64,000 nucleotides of DNA from Saururus chinensis (lineage: Eukaryota > Streptophyta > Magnoliopsida > Piperales > Saururaceae): the NCBI GenBank assembly GCA_035235625.1, contig CP141143.1, positions 43,943,178 to 44,007,177 of the forward strand. Direction: 5' to 3'. The notes beneath the pieces are model-generated. The model did not search any database. It was not told where the DNA came from and saw nothing but the letters and a program-made list of their open reading frames with translations. Every line of letters starts with the position of its first letter. The first letter of the stretch is position 1. Positions 11,072 to 22,438 of this stretch are shown one piece after another. A program made the translations under genes and the position numbers.

Positions 11072-13059
11072 GAATGACCTAAGCCATTTCCATTTTGGGA
11101 ATAGGCTGGGAAAGGGAGGTTAGGCCTAATTCCCCAATTAGGCCCGAATTTGAAGGAGTTTAAGGTAAGTTTCTTGTAATTAAGCCTTAAAACCTAGATT
11201 TTCTCTTAATCCCTTCTAAATCTATCATTTCCCCTTTGTTTTGATTCGTTTTAAACATCAAAACTACTTATTTGCATCTCTACTTCCAACCCTAGATCTA
11301 AAAATCCAATTTTTATGTTCAACAAGCCCTAGATCTCAGTTTTTCATTAGGGTTTTCTATGTTAAATCGGTTCTAATGGAGTTTAATTTAAACTCTATGT
11401 CTTTGTAAGGTTTTCAAGAAGGGTGACCATCAAATCCAAGCCTAATCAAGGGATAAGGTAATGGACTTTTGAAATTTCATTTTTTCTATAGTAAAGCTCT
11501 TGATTTTGTGGTTTATTTTGAGCGGATTTACTTGATTTAGTGCTTTAATGGCATGATTAATAAATGGTAATGTTTAATCCCGACTTCATAGGGTTTTATC
11601 TTGTTATGATGTAGATTAGCTTTCTGGAAGTTATGGTAAAATTTTAATGGCATTTAGGTTGTTAAATCGAGATTTTAAATTTCATCAATGGTGTTTCGGT
11701 TTGATAATTTGAAATGGAGAAGAAGGTCGATTCTGCCTTATTGGCGTTCGAACGGCAACACTGTCAGTTCGACAGATTTCCCATTTAGCTAATCGAACGG
11801 CACTACTGGGCGTTCGAACGGCTACACAATAGATTTTGGTATTATTTGCATGATGTTTATTTCGGTGATTCTACTTTGATATATCATTTTCATATGTATG
11901 TGGAGTGTTTTGAGGTATAGTATGCTACTGGAAAGGTATACCATTGAGGTTATGAAGTTGTGGTATATATTTAGTGTTATGTGGAATGGCTTGAGGTTGG
12001 TTATATGATGTTGGAATTACCATCTTGAAATTATGAATGACTGATTCTCTATGGTTAGGTATATTTTCAGTAGAGCTACAACATACTAGTGGGCTGATAT
12101 GTCATGTTAGGATGTGGTTAATTGATGTGTGAATGTTAATGAATGTCATGGCTCAAGGATGAAGTCAATGATCTTATATGTGTTTAGCTTGTGGTTAAGC
12201 TTTGATTTGGGTATGATTTTAATGATTCTTCACCTATGATCTCCGTTGGAATTCATGATTAGATGTTAATGCACATGTGTAGTGTGATAGTGAGTGAATT
12301 ACAAGAATGTTGATATGCATTGAGTGAAGTAATTCTACTAGGTACACACACACATGTGGGGTTTAATGATGATGATGAGGTTTACCATTATGATTATGAA
12401 TGATGTATGAGGGGCCGATGAGAGCACTTATCATGAATTAGGATTCATGTGTGCTTTGCCCAAGTATGTACCATGTTGCATGCATCATGAAAATGGATTT
12501 CCAATTGAGGCTTTATCGAGATTAATCGGATGTGATCGATTGGATGCAATGTGGTGAAATTGCGTGTCGGATTAATCAGTCATGGCTTAATCGAAACTTG
12601 ATTGGTCCGAAAGGACATGTTTTGATGTGAGTTCTTTCTTGGAACATGTGCACTCCCCAGGTTGAGTCTAGTTAAGTGGAATTATGTGGGGGACGAGTTA
12701 AGTACTTGTCTTGCGATTTGAGATTATTATTGTCTTCTGGACCCTGAGAATCCAGTATGGTATGCTTTGTGCACCAGCTACCATGTGTTTGAGGGTTTCC
12801 TATGTGGGAATTCGGGCTCTTCCCCAAGGCAGGAGATGTCCCAACAACGAACACCCCTACTCTAGGTTCTATTCATGAGAATGTGACATCCTTGGCTAGG
12901 ATCGTCTGGGGCGAGCAGCCTTTAGGGATTGACAACCCTGAACTTCTTAAATTTTTTTACAGAATTTGGACCATGACACGTCTTCGTGGCCTTGTCTATA
13001 TTCCCGTCTATGTGACGCTAAATTGTGATTACTCCTTTATGGCGGCATTCTTTATATGA

Positions 13060-13402
13060 TGTGATGCATGACTTGATATGTATGTTGGAGATACATCTCA
13101 TGCATTTTGATATGATGTGATGTATGACTTGATATGTATGTTGGAGATACATCTCATGCAGGTTGATATGATGTGATGCATGATTTGATATGTATGTTGG
13201 AGATACATCTTATGCTGGTTGATATGATGTTAAAGCATGATTTGATATGTATGTTAGAGATACATCCCATGCAGATTGATATGATGTGATGCATGATTTG
13301 ACATGTATGTCAGAGATACATTTCATGCAAGTTTATATGATGTTGAAGCATGATTTGATATGTGTGTTAGAGATACATCTCATGGAGGTTGATATGATGT
13401 AA
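13060..13402. repeat. 56-bp minisatellite inside A 3' LTR, ~6 units
   Basis: Same unit as at 4936-5335, with one unit fewer and private substitutions. Confidence 0.9.
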
Positions 13403-14053
13403 ATGACACTATGTGGATTATACACTATGATGCAAGTTTAGGTGATATGTGTGTGAGATAAGGAAATGATTCATCTTGTCAATCTTTGCTTTGATTGGTT
13501 ATGTTTCTATGCCATCGTGTTTTCGATGATGATAGTATGTTAGAAAAACCGTTGCTGAGTTTGTTAAACTCACCCCTCTTTATTGTGTTTTGCTTTGGGG
13601 CTACGTGGCGTGACATGCAGATGGACAGGATCTCCTCTTTGGGGAAATATCGGAGATGACTTGGGAGTGATCGTGGAGTCCTCTTATGTGACTTATTTTC
13701 CTTAGTTTATGCTTTTTGTTTAGAACCTTTGTGTATGGTTCTCATTTTGATTTATGCTACTTTATACATTTATGTTGCTTAAGACCTATTTTGGAGCCTA
13801 GAGTGGGCTATGGTTTAATTAAGCATGTGGGTTTGAGACGTTTGTTTATTTTGAGTTAATGTAACTCTCTTTCTTTTCTACTTATTTACTTTTGCTCAAA
13901 GTGGTGTACATACTCCGTAATTTTGTTAGATTGCCCATGAATAGGGCTAAGTCTTCCGCTAAACCGTATCCCAATTTTTCCTTGTCGCCCCCGTGCGCTT
14001 GACCGGCCCCTGGACCGGGTTCGGCTCGGGTCGGGCAGTGCCAAGGTGTGACA

Positions 14054-15727
14054 GAATATGCATTTAATTATTTTAAATAAAAATATACTCATTTACTAAG
14101 TTCATAAAAATGAATTTAGCACAGTAAACGACGTTCCAATCGGATCACTTTTAGTTAAGTTTTATCCTTTTGATTGATTAAAACCAAAGTTCATTAAGAA
14201 TGTATACAAATCATTATATCGTTGAAAGTTGAAAGAGACTTCCTATTCATTTGTTATGTTCGTAATAATGAATTAAATGGACAAAGTGACCAACAAATTG
14301 GACCACTTTTGGTAAAGTGATATCCTATTAATCGATTAAAACTGAAGGTTGTTAAGAATGTGCTTAAATAGTTATATCGTTTAAAGTATAAGACATCTCC
14401 CATTTATTTCTTACATTCGTCATAATGAATCAAATGGACAAAGTGATACCACAATTAAACCATTTTTCTTTAACTTATATAATTTGATTCGCTTAACTAG
14501 ATTTAGAATAAAGCTCTATAGCATGTCTCGAATGTGTGTGTAATTGTTTTCTATAAATACATACTCATTTGCTAAGTTTATAAAAATATATTTAACCCAC
14601 TAAACGATGAACTAATTGGACCACTTTTGATCAAGTTATATCTTTTTAATCGATTAAAACCTATGTTAGTTAAGAATGTGCACAAATCATTATATCGTTC
14701 AAAATTTAGAGAGCCCTCACATTCATTTGTTGCATTTGCAATAGCGAATCAAATAGGCAAAGTGATTCCACAATTTGACAATTCTTCTTTAACTTAAATG
14801 ATTTAATTCGCTTAAATAGTTTAAGAACAAAGCACCAAAGATCGTACTCATTTACATAGTTCATAGAAATGAACCTAGGGCACTAAACGACGAACGAATT
14901 GGACCACTTTTGGTAAAATGATATCCTTTTAATCTATTAAAACTAAAGTTCAGTAAAAATGTACACAAATAGTTATATCCTTCAAAGTTTAAAGAGCCGG
15001 CCCGCCCCCCCCCCCCCCCCCCATAAATTTGTTTCATTCATAATAACAAATCAAATAGACAAATTGATACCACAATTTGACCGTTCTATCTTAACTTATA
15101 TGATTTCATTCGCTTAACTAGATTTAAAATAAAGCACCATAGCTCGTCACGAATGTATATTTAATTGTTTAAAATAAATATGTACTCTTTTTCTAAGTTC
15201 TTAAAAATGAATTACACATACTATATGACAAACCAATCGTATCACTTTGTTAAAATGATATCCTTTTAATCGACTAAAACTGAAGTTCGTTAAGAACATG
15301 CACAAATCATTATATCGTTTAAAGCTTAAAGAGATCTCCCATTCATTTGTTACCTTCGTAATAATGAATCAAATGAACAAAGTGATACATGTGTTTAATC
15401 ATTTTTCTTTAACTTATATGATTTCATTATCTTAACAAGACTGAGAATAAGGCACCAAAGCTTGTTATGAATGTGTATTTAATTGTATGAAATAAAATTA
15501 TACAAATTCGCTAAGTTTGTAAGAATGAATCAAATGCACTAAACGAATAAACTAATCGGACCACTTGTGGTTAAGTTAATTGATTAAAACTGAATTTCAT
15601 TATGAATGTGCCAAAATTATTAAATATTTAAAGTTTAAAGAGACCTCCAATTCGTTTGTTACACTCGTAATAATGAATAAAATGGACAAAGTGATACCGC
15701 AATATGATCGTTCTTTTTTAACTTATA
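14054..15727. repeat. Satellite block 1 (~318-bp dimeric monomer, ~5 copies)
   Basis: The AT-rich tandem repeat has a period of about 318 bp. Landmarks within each monomer are GAATGTGTATTTAATTGTTT, CAAATGCACTAAACGACGAA, CCTTTTAATCGATTAAAAC, GAATGTGCACAAATCGTTAT and TTAACTTATATGATTTCATT. The two halves of the monomer are related: each opens with TTTG-TA-GTTC-TAA and AATGAATCAAATG, and each has GAATGTG about 100 bp later, so the monomer is an ancient dimer of units of about 158 bp. This block lies between element A and element B. One monomer has an internal deletion near 14840, and another carries a poly-C run at 15005-15022. Confidence 0.93.
15005..15022. repeat. Poly-C run of ~18 bases in a satellite monomer
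   Basis: Replaces the usual GAGACCTCCCATTCATTTG segment of the monomer. No other monomer in the window has it. Confidence 0.9.
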
Positions 15728-16035
15728 TGTTGTGCACAATTGCACACGATGCTTAGACTCTTTTTATTACTTTACTGCTTTGACTATTTATTTGAATTGT
15801 AGTCTTTTAATTATTGGTTCAGCTGGTCTTAGATTAAATTGTATGAACTGGGCGGGCTGGGTTGGTTCAGCTGGTCCGGTTCCCTAAGGGGGGTTGTCTC
15901 CCATAAGGGGTGGCCTGTACTCTTGTTTTTGTTAGGCAATTTGGTGATTTCAGACTTCTCCCCTTTCTTCAACAATTCTCCCCTTTCCCTGTGCAATCCT
16001 CCTAGATACCAATCGTGCCTACATCGGGCACATCA
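15728..16035 (+). repeat. Element B 5' LTR (308 bp)
   Basis: TGTTGTGCACAATTGC at the start and GGGCACATCA at the end. It equals the 3' LTR in length and differs by only about a dozen substitutions, which makes B younger than A. Confidence 0.95.
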
Positions 16036-16036
16036 T

Positions 16037-16048
16037 TGGTATCGGAGC
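16037..16048 (+). other. Primer binding site of element B
   Basis: TGGTATCGGAGC, one base after the LTR end. It is a near-match to the initiator tRNA-Met 3' end. Confidence 0.85.
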
Positions 16049-16065
16049 CTGTGCAATCCTCGACC

Positions 16066-17205
16066 ATGGCTCGTGGCAAACAGGCTATGGTGCAAGAGGC
16101 GGCGTTAGAGAAGGAGGCACCAACGCCAACTTCAACAGACAGTCTGCAGGCCAATTCCACTGTCAGCGATACCAAGTTGTCAGAGATCCTCACAACGGTA
16201 CAAGCTCTTGCGGCCGACCTCGCCAGAGTGAAGGTACAGCAGGACGCCATGGCAGCGCGCGTCATGCCTGTTCTGCCTGCATCGACCGCTGTTACCCCGG
16301 AGACGGGCGAGCCCTCGCAGGCCCCAGAACCGACCCTACCAGCCACCCCAGTGCCTGCCGGCGTCAACTTAGGAGGCTGAGCCTATCCTGCAGGCTATGG
16401 CGCTAGCCAGACAGCGTTGGGAGGGGGGCGCCAGGCCTAGGACACGCGAGGCACACCAAGTGTTCGTGAAAATGCCCCTATGATGCCGCCCCATCCTAAC
16501 CACTTCCAGGACGCTGAGGAGGATTGGGACGAGTTCCCTCAGCATGGTGGGGGTCAAAGAGCGGGCGCTGAACCCCGCCTGGCTAGACTGCAATTCCCTC
16601 GCTACAATGGGGATGACGACCCGGTTGAATGGTTGTATAAGGCTGACAAATTTTTCGCCTACCAAGGCACTCATTCAGAGGCAGAGCGCTTGCGCATCGC
16701 AGCCTTCCACCTTGATGGTGATGCATCCATGTGGTTCCAGAGTTTTGAGAAAGAGGTACGCTACCCAACATGGGCGGCCTTTTCTGATGAGCTCTGCGTT
16801 CAATTTGGGCCAAACGAATTCCAGGATTTCAATGAGATGCTATCCTCCATGTGCCAAACTACCACTGTCCGTGCATACTACACTGAGTTTATGAAGGTGG
16901 CCAACCGGCTGCCCGACTGGTCGGTAGCCGCCTTGGTAGGTACCTTCAAGCGCGGCCTCAAGCCCGAAATTTCTGAAGAGATGCGTCACTTTCCATGCGC
17001 CAATATGTGGGATGTGGTACGCCACGCTCGCATCGAAGAGGAGAAACTGGCCAGACAGCGCAGAGGGGGGCGGCTTGGACCATTGGGCCGCTCTGCCCCT
17101 AGCGCCACTCTTGCTTAGCCGCCGACCAGCAGCACTATTCCTGGCCGAACCAATCAGCTCCCTTCTCCTGCAGGTCCGATTGTCCGGCGTTTAACTCCGG
17201 CTCAA
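16066..17205 (+). pseudogene. Element B gag, broken
   Basis: The likely start is the ATG at 16066 (MARGKQAMVQ), right after the primer site; an in-frame ATG at 16015 lies inside the LTR. The N-terminus is Ala/Pro/Thr-rich. Stops occur at 16378 and in the following ~100 bp. From 16480 an open stretch carries the Gag core: LQFPRYNGDDDPVEWLYKAD, FHLDGDASMWFQSFEKE and MWDVVRHARIEEEKLARQ. It stops at 17116. The core aligns residue for residue with the minus-strand gag remnant of element D (for example FHLDGDASIWFECFEKE), which confirms a close relationship. Confidence 0.85.
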
Positions 17206-17836
17206 ATGGAGGAACGCTATTCAAAGGGGTTATGCTTCCGCTGCGACGAGAAATTTGTGCCTGGGCACCGCTGTTCCGTTAAGGGCAGTCTTCTAGTGGA
17301 AGAAGTGTATGATGGCGACGCAGTTTGTGATGGTTCAGCCTTGTCCGCCAGTGATGAGCTCTTGCCAGAGATCTTGGTGCATGCGTTCTCTGGGGCTTTT
17401 ACACCCCGCACGATGCGTGTCCAGGGGCTCCTCAAGCGCCAATAGGTAGCTATCCTGATCGACAGTGGTTCTACTCACAATTTTATTAATGACAGGGTCG
17501 CCAACCATCTTGGGTGTTTCGTATCAGACTCCAAGCCTTTTGATGTACTGATCGGCGATGGCAAGCACCTCCAGAGCAATGGGGTGTGTGCGCAGGTTAC
17601 TTTGTCTATACAGGGCCATGCGTTTGTCGCTGATCTCTTCCTGTTGCCGACCAAAGGGGCGGACGTTGTATTGGGTGTGCAGTGGCTCCAGGAGCTCGGC
17701 GATGTCGTGTGGAACTTTAGGGAGATGTGGATGGATTTTGAACTCCAGGGGTAGTGCATCCGGTTGGAAGGCTCTAGGCCGGGCACTCTTCTCTCCGGCC
17801 ATTCGTCGAGTAGCTTGTACCGGTACGCCCTGATCG
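17206..17836 (+). pseudogene. Element B zinc knuckle and protease, cut by insertion
   Basis: GLCFRCDEKFVPGHRC is a CX2CX7HX1C-like knuckle of the Reina type. After a hinge comes FTPRTMRVQGLLKRQ, then a TAG at 17443 where element D reads a Gln, then the protease active site AILIDSGSTHNFI with its Asp at 17461-17463, and DVVLGVQWLQELG near 17665. The reading ends in stops near 17752 and is then split from RT by the solo LTR at 17837. Confidence 0.85.
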
Positions 17837-19268
17837 TTTATAATTAAACCCTTTGCAAGTGTACAAGGTAATTGTACTAGGATGAGTATTTAAGGGTTGT
17901 CGAACCTCAGGGACGAATGAATTATTACTAAATATAAAAAGGAATTTACTGATTGAAAACTAAAAAGAACATAAACTTTAATTAAGTAAAGAAAAGAAAT
18001 CAACTAGTTTAAAAGTAAGAGAATAATATGATGGAGTTTACTTAGGAAATCGAATCCACTATAGAACCATAACAATTCCTTAACTTTTAATCTAAATCTA
18101 GTGTGAATATGAACAAGTATTCTCAGCTACAAGCTAGAATTACTTCAGAAAGAATCATTAATTAATTTCCATGGCATGAACTATCTTTGACAATAGCACG
18201 AATCATCTACACTGAATAGCTATAGGCATGACCCGTCTAATCTTAGTATAACTCATCCAAGTCCTTAATTATCTGAACATTAAAACTATTGTATGGCCAT
18301 CTCATCTAAATCACAGAAATTAGAATTGATGTAAATATCAAAACCACATCAATCTATCATCTACAAGACAATAAATCAACATAGATTTGAATACACATGA
18401 AAAACTCTTTCATTAAAAAGGAAATCCTTATCACACAATTGTCATAATTCACAACTGAGATCTAAATTAAAAAGAAAATAAACTGAAACTTATCTATAGC
18501 TTCATCAACTCCTAAGTAAAAGAAAAGTTTAGCCTTCCATGGTAGAAGAAAGCACTTGAATCTCCATTGAAAGCTTTAGGTTTTTCTTCATCTTCTTCTT
18601 CCTTCTTCTCTTCAGAAAATTTACTTGTTAACCCTTAATTTCATGCCAAATATGTCTTTATATAGGCATTAGATCCGTAAGAAAGAGTCCAATATGAAAA
18701 AAACTCAAAATTGATTGAAATAAGGAAATTGCGCGTTATCCCGTTCGAACGCCTTGCATGCCCGTTTGAATGCCTATATTGCATTGTTAATCAAAATTAC
18801 GTTATCCCATTTGAATGCCCTGGATTCCCGTTCGAACGGCTACACTGTTTCTACAATCTAGACAGTTTTTCTGGACAGTCCATATTCTGTTCATTAAGCT
18901 CTTTCTTTCATGTCCATATTAATTTCTAACTTGTTTATAATTCCGAAAAGTTGTCCAAATCACTTTAAAGCATGTCAAGAATATTTTGAATTATTCCAAA
19001 CATCGTCCGAGTTATTCGATAAGCACATTTTACCTACAAAGCATTAAAACATCACATTTTAGACATGTAGAATATAATTAAGATCTCAACTTGATTCAAA
19101 TACATTCTAAAACTACTAATAACTCCTAAAATTATTAATAATAAAACTAAAATACTAATATCTATCTTAATCTATATAATATATATCTAACTCTAAATTA
19201 ATCTAATCTACACTAACAAATAAGGTAAAAAGGCATATAAAATAGATATATATTTCGTACTTATGACG
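17837..19268 (-). mobile_element. Athila-like solo LTR nested in element B
   Basis: Read on the minus strand, its last ~1 kb matches the LTR of element E (50240-51222): the same end GGGTTTAATTATAAA, the same TATATAAAG box (18657-18665), and the same four-unit TTCGAA module (cores 18744, 18765, 18810, 18831). The first few hundred bases do not match E, so it is a sister subfamily. There is no internal region, so it is a solo LTR left by LTR-LTR recombination. Flanks GATCG and TGACG are only a weak target-site duplication, so the right edge is uncertain by several bases. Confidence 0.82.
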
Positions 19269-20765
19269 CCCCCCAAGGGCTCCTCTTACAGTAGCGTACA
19301 GTTATTGTGGTTCCTCAAGATATAGTGCCACCCGACCTCAGTGAGTTGTTGGCAGATTACCAAGACCTGTCCGATTACACCAGGTACCGCCCCAACCAAT
19401 GTGCGCCCATACCGCTACCCACATATTTAGAAGGCTGAGATCGAGCGGCTGGTGGCCGATATGCTTCAGGCAGGGATTATCCGGCCAAGCACAAGTTCTT
19501 ATTCGTCGCCGGTGTTGCTTGTGCGCAAGAAGGACGGTACATGGCGCTTCTGTGTGGACTACCGCACCCTCAATGCTGTGACTGTGAAAGACAAGTACCC
19601 GATTCCAATGATTGAGGAGTTACTCGATGAGTTGACCGGCGTGACGGTGTTTAGCAAGCTTGACTTGCGTTCGGGCTATCATCAGATTCGCATGAGTGCT
19701 GCCGATGTGCACAAGATAGCTTTCTGGACTAACGACGGTCACTTCGAGTTCCTCGTGATGCCGTTTGGTTTGACTAATGCTCCATCCACCTTCCAGTGCC
19801 TCATGAACGACCTCTTCCGTCCCTTCCTACGCTGTTATATCTTGGTTTTCTTTGATGACATTCTGGTATACAGAAGATCGTGGACAGAGCATTTGTCCCA
19901 CCTCAGGTCGGTTTTCTCCATTCTGCATGATAATTTTTTATGTCTTAAACGTTCGAAGTGTTCCTTTGGCAGTCGACAGGTGGATTACTTGGGCCACATT
20001 ATATCAGAAAATGGTGTTGCCACCGACCCAACCAAGGTCACCACCATGCTGTTTTGGACTTTTCCCACAAATGTTCGAGCACTTCGTGGTTTTCTAGGCC
20101 TCACTAGGTACTATCGGCACTTCATTAGTCGCTATGGGGAACTGGCTAGACCGTTGACAGCGCTGCTCAAATGGGGCGCTTTTGCTTGGACTCCAGAGGC
20201 GCAGGCAGCATTTGACGGGCTGAAGCACGCCATGGCTTCCGCCCCTGTCTCAATCTTGCCTGACTTCAGCCGCCCATTTGTGGTTGAGATGGATGCTTCG
20301 GACATTGGTTTAGGGGCGGTTTTGTTACAGGATGAGTGTCCCATAGCATACTTCAGCAAGGCATTGGCGGGCAGATCCTTGTCACTGTCCGTCTATGAGA
20401 AAGTGATGTTGGCTATCATCCATGCCGTCACCAAATGGCAGCCGTACCTCTTGGGTAGGCGGTTCCTGATTCGTACTGACCATCAACCATTGAAGTATTT
20501 CCTCGAACAGCGGGTGTCCACCCCATCTCAGCAGCGTTGGGTCAGTAAACTTTTGGGTTATGATTATGAAGTGGTTTATAAGAAGGGGTCCGAGAACACA
20601 GTGGCCGACGCTCTTTCCCGTATACCCACCTCAGGGTCATGCCTCACACTCTCCATGCTCTCTTGTCCTTTTATCGAAGAGCTAAAGCAGGCCTACTGTT
20701 CTGATGCTTCGACACAGATGTTGATAGCTGCCCTTCAGCAGGACCTGGCTGCCCATCCATTTTAA
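19269..20765 (+). pseudogene. Element B reverse transcriptase and RNase H
   Basis: The first ~180 bp have stops. From 19452 there is a 437-residue open frame with all RT blocks: [55 protein letters not shown], and catalytic FFDDILVY with its Asp pair at 19854-19859. RNase H follows: EMDASDIGLGAVLLQ near 20290, YEKVMLAIIHAVTKW, and RTDHQPLKYFLEQ near 20472, ending ENTVADALSRIP. The frame stops at 20763 at the linker to integrase. This is the best preserved enzyme in the window, and its catalytic residues look intact. Confidence 0.93.
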
Positions 20766-21530
20766 ACCTGGCGGGATGATTTATTGTTCTGGAAGGACCG
20801 TTTGTGGGTTCCTAATGTTGCTGATCTTCGCCGCCGCATCATATCTCATTTCCATGACTCTCCGGTTGCTGGTCACGAGGGGGTTTTCCGCACTTACAAG
20901 CGGGTCAGCCAGAGTTTCTTATGGTTGGGGGTCCGTCGGTCTGTGCATGAGTATGTGACGGCTTGTGATATTTGTTAGCGTGCCAAGGCTGCCACCACCT
21001 CTCCCGCTGGGCTGCTCCAATCCCTACCCATTCCAGACAAAGTATGGGAGGATGTCTCGATGGATTTTGTGGAAGCCTTGCCTCTGGTGCGAGGTAAGTC
21101 GGTGATCATGGTGGTGGTTGACCATTTGTCTAAGTATGCTTTTTTTTGTGCGTTGGGTCACCCCTTTACTGCTAAAACGGTGGCTGACTTGTATGTTCGG
21201 GAGGTGGCGAAGCTTCATGGTATGCCTCGTACCATTGTGTCTGATCGTGACCGTATCTTCCTTTCTCAGTTCTGGCAGGAGTTCTTTGCCTTACAGGGTA
21301 CGTCCCTTCATATGAGCACTGCCTATCACCCTCAGACGGATGGGCAGACGGAGGTCGTCAACCGCTGTTTGGAGCAGTACTTGAGGTGCTTCATGATGTC
21401 ATAGCCCCACCGATGGTTGCCGCTTCTTCCATGGGCAGAGTGGTCCTATAATACTGCTTATCACACGCGTGTGGGCTTCACTCCATTCGAGGTGTTGTAT
21501 GGCCATCCTCCCCTACTATTTTGTCGTATG
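20766..21530 (+). pseudogene. Element B integrase, catalytic core
   Basis: HHCC finger: HFHDSPVAGHEG near 20850, then CDIC at 20966 with a TAG at 20976 where relatives have Gln. The core keeps all three acidic residues: Asp 21063 (MDFVEALP), Asp 21243 (SDRDRIF) and Glu 21351 (DGQTEVVNR), with D-35-E spacing. A second TAG at 21402 again stands where Gln is expected (before PHRWLP). GFTPFEVLYGHPPLL closes this frame, and a frameshift near 21520-21540 moves the rest to the third frame. Confidence 0.9.
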
Positions 21531-22114
21531 TGCCACATCGATCTTCCGTGTCTGAGGTGGATTATATGCTACAAACTCGTGATGAGGTATTGCGCCAGTT
21601 GAAGATGAATCTTGCTGAGGCTCAGAATTGGATGAAACAGCTCTATGATGGCCGCCAAACTAATCGGGAGTTCCAAGTTGGTGACTTGGTTTATGTCTCT
21701 GTCTTACCGCAGCGCCAGACTTCTTTATTCCAGCCCGAGCACTCCAAGCTAGCTCCCAGGTTTCATGGTCCATACGCGGTGGAGGCTCGCGTTGGTTCGA
21801 TCGCTTACCGTCTGTCCTTGCCGCCTACTTCCTTGGTTCATCCTGTGTTCCATGTGCCCCGCCTTCGCAAGTTTGTGGGTGATCGCAGCTTGGCCGTGGA
21901 TGCGTCTCCTCCACCATTGACGGGTCCTGTTCCACCCCCTGATCCTGCCCCTACGTCTGTGCTTGAGAAGAGGCGGGTTCGTCGTTCGGGTTGCATTGTT
22001 ACTATGGTTTTGGTTTCCTGGCAGGGTCAGCCTTTGGAGGATGCGACATGGATGCTTGAGGATGATTTCTTGGCTCGTTATCCAGCTTGGTTGCCTTGTG
22101 GACAAGTCGACTAG
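21531..22114 (+). pseudogene. Element B integrase C-terminus and chromodomain
   Basis: Open after the frameshift. It holds the integrase C-terminal domain (FQVGDLVYVSVLPQRQ, KLAPRFHGPYAVEARVGSIA, PVFHVPRLRKFVGD), a Pro-rich spacer, and then a chromodomain-like module (VLVSWQGQPLEDATWMLED and FLARYPAW) ending at the stop at 22112. The end lies only 16 bp before the 3' LTR, as in intact Reina elements. Confidence 0.88.
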
Positions 22115-22130
22115 CAGAAGCGTGGTGGAG
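22115..22130 (+). other. Element B polypurine tract
   Basis: GCAGAAGCGTGGTGGAG ends directly at the TG of the 3' LTR. R1 and element D have a nearly identical tract (GTGGTGGA before TGTTGTG). Confidence 0.75.
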
Positions 22131-22438
22131 TGTTGTGCACGATTGCACACGATGCTCAGACTCTTTTTATTACTTTACTGCTTTGACTATTTATTTGAAT
22201 TGTAGTCTTTTAATTATTGGTTCAGCTGGTCTTAGATTAAATTGTATGAACCGGGCGGGCTGGGTTGGTTCAGCTGGTCCGGTTCCCTAGGGGGGGTCGT
22301 CTCCCATAAGGGGCGGCCTGTACTCTTGTTTTCGTTAGGCAATTTGGTGATTTCAGACTTCTCCCCTTTCTTCAACAATTCTCCCCTTTCCCTGCTCAAT
22401 CCTCCTAGATACCGATTGTGCCTGCATCGGGCACATCA
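22131..22438 (+). repeat. Element B 3' LTR (308 bp)
   Basis: Same ends as the 5' LTR. It is followed by the TTATA duplication and by satellite sequence in the correct phase. Confidence 0.95.

Larger units (their letters stand above)
3245..14053 (+). mobile_element. Element A: Tekay/Del-type chromovirus, decayed
   Basis: A Ty3/gypsy element with a truncated 5' LTR, an initiator-Met-type primer site, gag-pol in one frame (6216 to about 9920), a frameshift into the integrase C-terminus, a chromodomain, a polypurine tract and a 3.4-kb 3' LTR. Domain order (PR-RT-RNase H-INT-chromodomain) and the very long LTRs point to the Tekay/Del clade. At least nine in-frame stops and one frameshift make it non-functional. 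It sits against the satellite array: GAATA at 14054-14058 looks like satellite sequence and would be the right target-site duplication. The left one is lost in the 5' rearrangement. Confidence 0.85.
10642..14053 (+). repeat. Element A 3' LTR (3412 bp)
   Basis: Begins TGTAAGGACTCTC and ends GGTGTGACA, directly joined to satellite sequence. It contains a TATA box at 11064, the TTCGAA-type module (cores 11747, 11792, 11813) and a 56-bp minisatellite. The part after 11398 matches the 5' LTR with many substitutions and small indels, so the insertion is not recent. No coding region. Confidence 0.88.
15728..22438 (+). mobile_element. Element B: Reina-like chromovirus in the satellite
   Basis: A complete structure: 308-bp LTRs on both sides, TGTTGTG...ACATCA ends, primer site, gag, protease, RT/RNase H, integrase, chromodomain, and a perfect 5-bp target-site duplication TTATA (15723-15727 and 22439-22443). 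Removing the element restores the satellite reading TTAACTTATATGATT. A 1.43-kb solo LTR splits it at 17837-19268; without that, B is about 5.3 kb, the usual Reina size. The short LTRs and the chromodomain support Reina. Stops and a frameshift make it non-functional. Confidence 0.92.
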
